Assembly (NCBI GenBank): GCA_029257775.1
Contig: JARIAQ010000024.1
Location: 1 to 48,707, forward strand
Source of the DNA: Blautia sp.
Lineage (GTDB): Bacteria; Bacillota; Clostridia; Lachnospirales; Lachnospiraceae
Length of the DNA: 48,707 bases
Reading direction: 5' to 3'
The notes beneath the pieces are model-generated. The model was not told the origin of the DNA. It saw nothing but the letters and a program-made list of their open reading frames with translations, and ran no database searches. This document shows, piece after piece, positions 43,909 to 48,707 of the stretch; position 1 is the first letter of the stretch; the number at the start of each line of letters is the position of its first letter. The position numbers were made by a program, and so were the translations under genes.

Positions 43909-45057
43909 ATGAGAATACAAAGCAGAATTCAGGCACATATTAATTTAGATGCAATCGATTATAACCTGAAAAATATGCATGATTATATGGGGAAAGATAC
44001 AAAAATTATTGCAGTATTAAAGGCAGATGGCTATGGACATGGGGCTATTTCTATTGCGAAAGAAATTCAGGATTATTCTTTTATATGGGGAATTGCAGTT
44101 GCTACTGTGGAGGAAGGTAGAGAACTTCGAAAAGCCGGCATCAAAAAGCCAATCTTAATTTTAGGCTATACATATGAGGAAGATTATGATCGAATTGTGA
44201 GAGAAGATTTTCAGCCTACAGTTTTTAAATTTTCTATGGCAGAGCAGCTTTCTAAAGCAGCTGTAAAAGCTAATAAAATTTTAAAAATACATATAAAATT
44301 AGACACAGGTATGACTCGAATAGGGTATCGTCATATAGAAGATGCAATACCGGAAATTGTAAAAATTTCAAAATTACCGGGAATTGAGTTGGAAGGAATT
44401 TTTACACATTTTGCCAGAGCAGATGAGAGTGATCTTACTTCTGCATATGGACAATTGGAAAAATATCAGGAGTTTCTAAAAGCCTTAGAAAAGGAAGGGA
44501 TTTTTATACCAATAAAACATTGTTCCAACAGTGCAGCAATTATGAGAATGAAAGACGCTTATTTTGATGCAGTTCGTGCAGGAATTATTCTTTATGGTAT
44601 GTATCCTTCCAATGAAGTTGAAAAGGATAAAATTCCTTTAAAACCGGCAATGGAATTGAAAAGTCATATTGCATACATAAAGGAAGTAGAACCAGGAGTG
44701 GAAATTAGTTATGGCGGAACTTTTACAACGGAAAAATTAACTAGAGTTGCCACTATACCTGTGGGATATGCAGACGGTTATTCTCGTGGACTTTCCAATA
44801 AAGGAAGTGTGCTAATTCGAGGGAAACGAGCAAAAATTCTTGGAAAAGTATGTATGGATCAGTTTATGGTAGATGTGACGGAAATTCCGGAAGCAGAAGA
44901 ATTAGATGAGGTAACTCTTCTTGGAAAAGATGGTGTGGACTGCATTACCATGGAAGAATTAGGAGATTTATCGGGTAGATTTAACTATGAGTTTGCTTGC
45001 TGTATTAGCAAAAGGGTTCCAAGAGTGTATTATAAAAACGGACAAGTAAAGGAATGA
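43909..45057 (+). CDS. alr: Alanine racemase
   Basis: 382 residues. The PLP lysine is Lys38 in IIAVLKADGYGHGA; the catalytic tyrosine is in EISYGGTFTTE; GKVCMDQFMVD is the conserved late motif. It makes D-alanine for peptidoglycan. The start follows GGGAGAG. It is followed by the MazF-type gene, as in Bacillus, but without the antitoxin gene that normally lies between. Confidence 0.96.
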   Translation: MRIQSRIQAHINLDAIDYNLKNMHDYMGKDTKIIAVLKADGYGHGAISIAKEIQDYSFIWGIAVATVEEGRELRKAGIKKPILILGYTYEEDYDRIVREDFQPTVFKFSMAEQLSKAAVKANKILKIHIKLDTGMTRIGYRHIEDAIPEIVKISKLPGIELEGIFTHFARADESDLTSAYGQLEKYQEFLKALEKEGIFIPIKHCSNSAAIMRMKDAYFDAVRAGIILYGMYPSNEVEKDKIPLKPAMELKSHIAYIKEVEPGVEISYGGTFTTEKLTRVATIPVGYADGYSRGLSNKGSVLIRGKRAKILGKVCMDQFMVDVTEIPEAEELDEVTLLGKDGVDCITMEELGDLSGRFNYEFACCISKRVPRVYYKNGQVKE

Positions 45058-45156
45058 AATTTTAGAGGGAGAATTCTTCACCTGCGGATAATACATGAAT
45101 ACACACGAAAAAAATGGGTAAAATCATAAAAAACATAAAATCGGAGTGTGAAATGT

Positions 45157-45504
45157 GTGGTTATCAAACGCGGAGATATTTTTTATGCGGACCTGCGCCC
45201 AGTAGTAGGTAGTGAGCAGGGCGGTATTAGACCAGTTTTGATTATACAAAACGATATTGGAAATAAACATAGTCCAACAGTGATTTGTGCAGCAATTACC
45301 TCAAAAATGAATAAAGCAAAGCTTCCTACGCATATCGAGATAGATGCACAATCGTATGCAATTGTAAAAGATTCCGTGATTCTGTTGGAACAATTAAGAA
45401 CAATTGATAAACGAAGATTAAAAGATAAGGTTTGTCATTTAGATGCGGAGATATTGAAGAAGGTCAATCATGCATTGTGTATTAGTTTGGAACTTCCTAC
45501 ATAG
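45157..45504 (+). CDS. MazF/PemK-family endoribonuclease toxin (EndoA-like)
   Basis: 115 residues, the size of Bacillus EndoA. It begins [20 protein letters not shown] and has [15 protein letters not shown], the nucleotide-binding loop, and [15 protein letters not shown]. EndoA-type enzymes cut mRNA at a short specific sequence. GTG at 45157 is preferred because GGAG then lies ten bases upstream; GTG at 45148 would be too close to it. No antitoxin reading frame fits in the 99 bases between alr and this gene. Confidence 0.92.
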   Translation: MVIKRGDIFYADLRPVVGSEQGGIRPVLIIQNDIGNKHSPTVICAAITSKMNKAKLPTHIEIDAQSYAIVKDSVILLEQLRTIDKRRLKDKVCHLDAEILKKVNHALCISLELPT

Positions 45505-45519
45505 TTTTCTGCGGAAATC

Positions 45520-45548
45520 TTGACGAAAGATATGGAAAATGGTATTTT
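45520..45548 (+). promoter_or_regulatory. Promoter of the CNNM-yebC unit
   Basis: TTGACG, 17 bases, TATTTT. About 97 bases of leader follow, containing the palindrome at 45580-45596. Confidence 0.55.
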
Positions 45549-45579
45549 ATTCATGATGTATTTTTTTATTTCGTAGGAA

Positions 45580-45596
45580 ATTTCATACCATGAAAT
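45580..45596. repeat. Perfect inverted repeat in the CNNM leader
   Basis: ATTTCAT-ACC-ATGAAAT, seven-base arms, about 25 bases downstream of the likely transcription start. It may be an operator; it is not followed by a T run, so it is not a plus-strand terminator. Confidence 0.45.
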
Positions 45597-45644
45597 AAAA
45601 ATCTTTTGAAAAACTTAAGAAAAGGGAAGGGAATAAAATAATTT

Positions 45645-47036
45645 ATGGATGATGGGAGTAGCCTTATAGGGGCTCTAATAGTATTTGTGGCGTTTATTCT
45701 AGTAAATGGCGGATTGTATGGATTTGGTGCCGCGATTCAAAAAGTGAGCGAAGCAGATGTAGAAAAAAGAGCCAGTGAACAAAATGATAAAAAATCTCAA
45801 TGGATTTTAGAGGTTATGGCAAATCCTGCTGCAATTATTAATACAATTCTAACTACGGCGACACTTTTGAGTATTTTAATTGGTTACATTGGAATTCATT
45901 CCATAACTCCGTACGTTTATACATGGTTAGAAGCACTTTTAAAAGTGGTTGGTTTGGAAATGCCTCGTTATATAGGAGCAGGGGTTGCAGTTATATTGGT
46001 GGTTATGTTTTTCTTGATTACACTGATTTCCTTTGGTGTGATTTCGGCAAAGAAAGTGTTTAATCATAATCCGTATAAATGGGTTTACCGTACTGCGGAT
46101 ATGGTTCGGCTTTTGGTTGCCATCTTTAAGCCCATTACCTTTTTAATTATGAAACTTTCCAATGTAATTGTACGATTATTTGGTGTGGATCCTCATAAGG
46201 AAGATGATGATGTGACAGAAGAAGAAATTATTTCCATGGTAGATGATGCGCATGAACAGGGTGTCATTGAAGAAAATGAAGCAGAAATGATTCAGAATAT
46301 TATGGAGTTTTCTGAGACAGAAACTCAGGATATTATGACACATAGGAAAAATCTTCATGCTATAGAGGAAAATATGCTGTTAAAAGATGCCTTGTCGTAT
46401 ATGTTGGATAATAGTAATTCTCGTTATCCAGTGTATAGGGAAGATATTGATCATATTATTGGTATTTTACATTTAAAAGATGTTATGAAACAAATCACAC
46501 TGCCTACATGTGAAAATCTTCCGATTGGTTCGATTCCTGATTTGATTCGAGAAGCTGTGTATGTGCCAGAAACAAGAAGCATTAACGATTTATTTAAATG
46601 TATGCAGGCAAAAAAAATCCATTTAGTTGTGGTAATAGATGAATATGGCCAGACATCTGGGATTGTGACAATGGAAGATATTTTAGAGGAAATTGTGGGA
46701 AATATTTTAGATGAGTATGATGAAGATGAAAATTTTATTCAGCTTCAAAACGATCAGTCATTAGTTATGAATGGTCTTACTCCACTAGAACAAGTGGATG
46801 ATGTGTTAAATTCTGATTTTGATGAAGAAGAATTTGATACTTTAAATGGTTATCTTACCTCTTTATTAGGTCATGTGCCTAATTTGGCAGAGGATAAAGA
46901 AATAAAAGCAAAAGGATATTTATTTACCATTCTTGCAGTGGAAAATAATACCATACAAAAAGTCAGGGTTGAAAAATTACCAGACGAAGAAAAAGGAGAA
47001 GAGAAATGTCAGGACATTCAAAATTTGCAAACATAA
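45645..47036 (+). CDS. CNNM/CorC-family transporter-like protein (DUF21, CBS pair, CorC_HlyC domain)
   Basis: 463 residues. Three to four membrane spans make the DUF21 part (residues 1-175, with the last spans [21 protein letters not shown] and following). An acidic linker ([20 protein letters not shown]) is followed by a CBS pair (about 215-345, [20 protein letters not shown] and [19 protein letters not shown]). The CorC_HlyC domain occupies about 360-450. Relatives are magnesium and cobalt exporters or are loosely named hemolysins. The substrate is not clear. The GGGAAGGG site fits the ATG at 45645. The end overlaps yebC by 31 bases. Confidence 0.87.
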   Translation: MDDGSSLIGALIVFVAFILVNGGLYGFGAAIQKVSEADVEKRASEQNDKKSQWILEVMANPAAIINTILTTATLLSILIGYIGIHSITPYVYTWLEALLKVVGLEMPRYIGAGVAVILVVMFFLITLISFGVISAKKVFNHNPYKWVYRTADMVRLLVAIFKPITFLIMKLSNVIVRLFGVDPHKEDDDVTEEEIISMVDDAHEQGVIEENEAEMIQNIMEFSETETQDIMTHRKNLHAIEENMLLKDALSYMLDNSNSRYPVYREDIDHIIGILHLKDVMKQITLPTCENLPIGSIPDLIREAVYVPETRSINDLFKCMQAKKIHLVVVIDEYGQTSGIVTMEDILEEIVGNILDEYDEDENFIQLQNDQSLVMNGLTPLEQVDDVLNSDFDEEEFDTLNGYLTSLLGHVPNLAEDKEIKAKGYLFTILAVENNTIQKVRVEKLPDEEKGEEKCQDIQNLQT

Positions 47037-47734
47037 AACATAAAAAAGAGAAAAATGATGCCAAAAAAGGAAAAATTTTTACTGTTATTGGTAGAGAAAT
47101 TGTAGTTGCCGTAAAAGAAGGAGGTCCGGATCCAGCTAATAATAGCAAGTTAAGAGATGTTATAGCAAAAGCAAAAGCAAACAATATGCCAAATGATACC
47201 ATTGATCGAGGTATTAAAAAGGCAGCAGGAGATTCTAATGCAGATAACTTTGAAGTGCTTACATATGAAGGCTATGGTCCAAGCGGTGTAGCAATTATCG
47301 TAGAAACATTGACAGATAATAAAAACCGTACTGCAGGAAATGTAAGAAGTGCCTTTACAAAAGGAAATGGAAACATTGGTACACCTGGTTCTGTATCTTT
47401 TATGTTTGATAAAAAGGGACAGATTATTATTGATAAAGAAGAGTGTGAAATGGATGCAGACGATTTGATGATGATTGCATTGGATGCAGGCGCAGAAGAT
47501 TTTGCAGAAGAAGAGGATAGCTTTGAAGTAATTACAGATCCTGATGATTTCAGTGCGGTAAGAGAAGCTCTGGAAAAAGAAGGCATTCCAATGGTAGAAG
47601 CGCAGGTTGCAATGATTCCTCAAAACTATGTATCTCTTTCTGATGATCAGGATGTGAAAAATCTTCAGAAAACACTTGATTTACTTGAAGAAGATGATGA
47701 TGTGACAGATGTGTGGCACAACTGGGAAGAATAA
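47006..47734 (+). CDS. yebC: YebC/PmpR/TACO1-family regulator or translation factor
   Basis: 242 residues. [52 protein letters not shown] and the acidic C-terminus are the family signature. Members have been described as transcriptional regulators and, more recently, as factors helping ribosomes through proline stretches. The frame starts inside the previous gene after AGGAGAAG. Confidence 0.96.
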   Translation: MSGHSKFANIKHKKEKNDAKKGKIFTVIGREIVVAVKEGGPDPANNSKLRDVIAKAKANNMPNDTIDRGIKKAAGDSNADNFEVLTYEGYGPSGVAIIVETLTDNKNRTAGNVRSAFTKGNGNIGTPGSVSFMFDKKGQIIIDKEECEMDADDLMMIALDAGAEDFAEEEDSFEVITDPDDFSAVREALEKEGIPMVEAQVAMIPQNYVSLSDDQDVKNLQKTLDLLEEDDDVTDVWHNWEE

Positions 47735-47943
47735 AATTAAAGATACTACACATAATACCTCCAGAAAAAAGAACTGGCTTAAAATAAGGCTTTGAAGCAT
47801 TTTTCTATGGCAAATAATACATTGAAAACTATGTGTCTTATCCATCCGGTTATGCCATACATATATTTTTTTATGTCTCCAATTACGCACATACTAACAT
47901 TTAGCGTACCTATGTGTTTTCGGCATACAAGGAGACGATAAAA
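47735..47943. other. Intergenic boundary between yebC and the recombinase gene
   Basis: 209 AT-rich bases with no convincing gene and no clear terminator for yebC. CTATGTGT occurs twice (47829-47836, 47910-47917), and ACACATA (47748-47754) and GCACATA (47888-47894) are inverse copies of its core. These could be recombinase-binding or attachment-site sequences; nothing more can be supported. Confidence 0.35.
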
Positions 47944-48707
47944 ATGCTTAGTAAAGATGTGTTACAGGAATTTATATTTGATTGCGAAATTAGAAATTTA
48001 TCAACACGAACTACAAAACATTATAATCAGAATGTTACAAAGCTACTACTTTATTTAGAAAGAGAGTATAAAGTAAAAGATTTAGAAAAAATATCACCAC
48101 CTCTTTTAAAATCCTATATTATTTACCTTAAATCACTACAATTAAAAGAGTCATACATTAATAGCTTATTAAAAGCTGCAAATTCTTTTTTTAATTATTG
48201 TGTAACAGAAGAGTATTTAAAAGACAATCCTATGAAAAAAGTAAAATATCTGAAAGAACCGATCACAATTATTAGCACTTTTTCAGACGATGAGGTAAAA
48301 AAAATGATATCTTATTTTAAAGGAACACGTTTTTTAGATATAAGAAATAAGCTCATAATGATTATGTTGTTTGATACAGGAATAAGAAATAGTGAACTTT
48401 GTGAATTAAAGATGTCAAATGTAAGAAATACACATATATTAATTCATGGTAAGGGTAATAAAGAAAGAGTAGTCCCAATTAGTCCGATTTTAAACAAAGC
48501 GTTAATAAAGTATGAGAACATTAGAAAGATTTACATCAAAGATAAGATTGCTTATCAAACGGAGTACCTCTTTTTATCTCAAAAAGGAAAAATGCTAACA
48601 AAAGAAGCTGTAGAGCGCATTGTTCGAACATGTGGTGAAGGTTGTGGTATAAGAACTACAATAAGATGTAGTCCACATACATGCAGGCATTACTTTGCCC
48701 AGGCACA
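47944..48707 (+). CDS. Tyrosine recombinase/integrase (3' end outside window)
   Basis: 254 codons open to the window edge. The N-terminal SAM-like core-binding domain (RNLSTRTTKHYNQNVTKLLL) precedes the catalytic domain: first Arg in LFDTGIRNSELCEL, Lys in IHGKGNKERVVPIS, and HTCRHYFA for the His-x-x-Arg box. The nucleophilic Tyr should lie just beyond the window. AAGGAG precedes the ATG. The coding sequence is more AT-rich than most neighbours. It resembles XerC/D-like and transposon integrases and could belong to a mobile element that starts here; the class cannot be fixed without the rest. Confidence 0.9.
   Translation, partial: MLSKDVLQEFIFDCEIRNLSTRTTKHYNQNVTKLLLYLEREYKVKDLEKISPPLLKSYIIYLKSLQLKESYINSLLKAANSFFNYCVTEEYLKDNPMKKVKYLKEPITIISTFSDDEVKKMISYFKGTRFLDIRNKLIMIMLFDTGIRNSELCELKMSNVRNTHILIHGKGNKERVVPISPILNKALIKYENIRKIYIKDKIAYQTEYLFLSQKGKMLTKEAVERIVRTCGEGCGIRTTIRCSPHTCRHYFAQA

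Noticed and set aside
47150-47890. Several minus-strand open frames over and after yebC
   Set aside because: They are antisense to a well-conserved gene, have no ribosome sites and give cysteine- or proline-rich nonsense typical of reversed AT-rich coding DNA.
47735-47943. A terminator for yebC
   Set aside because: Short inverted repeats such as CCAG-N9-CTGG occur, but none is followed by a T run of the usual kind.
1-48707. CRISPR arrays, tRNA or rRNA genes, IS elements
   Set aside because: No regularly spaced repeats, no cloverleaf with the conserved T-arm sequence, and no transposase frames were found on reading both strands.

Overview
The window looks like a chromosomal segment of a low-GC, spore-forming, anaerobic Firmicute, most likely a gut Lachnospiraceae (Blautia-like; the genus is a guess). 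The reasons are AT-rich coding DNA with strong AGGAGG-type ribosome sites, the sporulation gene spoIVA, an anaerobic (cobalt-early) cobalamin pathway, Rex, Csp-like subtilases and a Cys/Gly-rich small protein typical of these genomes. About 95% is coding, in long, tightly overlapped operons. I see no tRNA, rRNA, CRISPR array or IS element.

Layout. (1) Positions 1-2108, minus strand: a two-gene DNA-metabolism cassette (radical SAM protein plus a DUF4130/TIGR03915-type partner cut by the window edge). Its near-consensus promoter is flanked by two LexA/SOS boxes, and the radical SAM protein carries a sliding-clamp-type peptide. (2) 2121-4386: spoIVA with a candidate sigma-E promoter, then a DUF3786 gene. 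(3) 4401-22966: promoter, compact cobalamin riboswitch, terminator, then a long operon cbiD-L-F-G-H-(J-E-T)-A-cobT-U-S-(cobU-like)-cobC-cbiB-cobD-cbiP-cbiC. It runs on without a visible break into a zinc-ribbon membrane protein, a D,D-carboxypeptidase and a HAD phosphatase. (4) 23005-26870, minus strand: the cobalt importer cbiM-N-Q plus a CbiO-CbiK fusion, under a second, classical cobalamin riboswitch. (5) 26913-35054: hemA-precorrin-2 dehydrogenase-hemC-cobA/hemD-hemB-hemL, then a membrane-anchored MutS-like ATPase. (6) 35082-38242: a short orphan transcription unit, a Cys-rich small protein and two divergent subtilases. (7) 38246-47734: housekeeping genes (NADP isocitrate dehydrogenase, ABC-F protein, Rex, Nnr, Alr, MazF-type toxin, CNNM/CorC protein, YebC). 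(8) 47944-48707: a truncated tyrosine recombinase, probably the edge of a mobile element.

How the genes work together. Regions 3-5 encode nearly the whole route from glutamyl-tRNA to cobalamin. HemA, HemL, HemB, HemC and HemD make uroporphyrinogen III. CobA methylates it to precorrin-2 and the Met8/SirC-like protein oxidises this to sirohydrochlorin. CbiMNQO imports cobalt and CbiK, fused to CbiO, inserts it. The cbi genes then build cobyrinate and cobyrate, and CbiB, CobD, CobU, CobS, CobT and CobC attach and finish the nucleotide loop. A corrinoid adenosyltransferase, an L-threonine kinase and lower-ligand synthesis genes are not in the window. No gene for the heme branch (hemE, hemN or similar) is seen either, so the hem genes here probably feed corrinoid and perhaps siroheme.

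The observations I rate most worth follow-up are the SOS-boxed radical SAM/DUF4130 cassette with its clamp-binding motif, the CbiO-CbiK importer-chelatase fusion, the two architecturally different B12 riboswitches, the degenerate second CobU, and the Cys-rich peptide beside Csp-like proteases.
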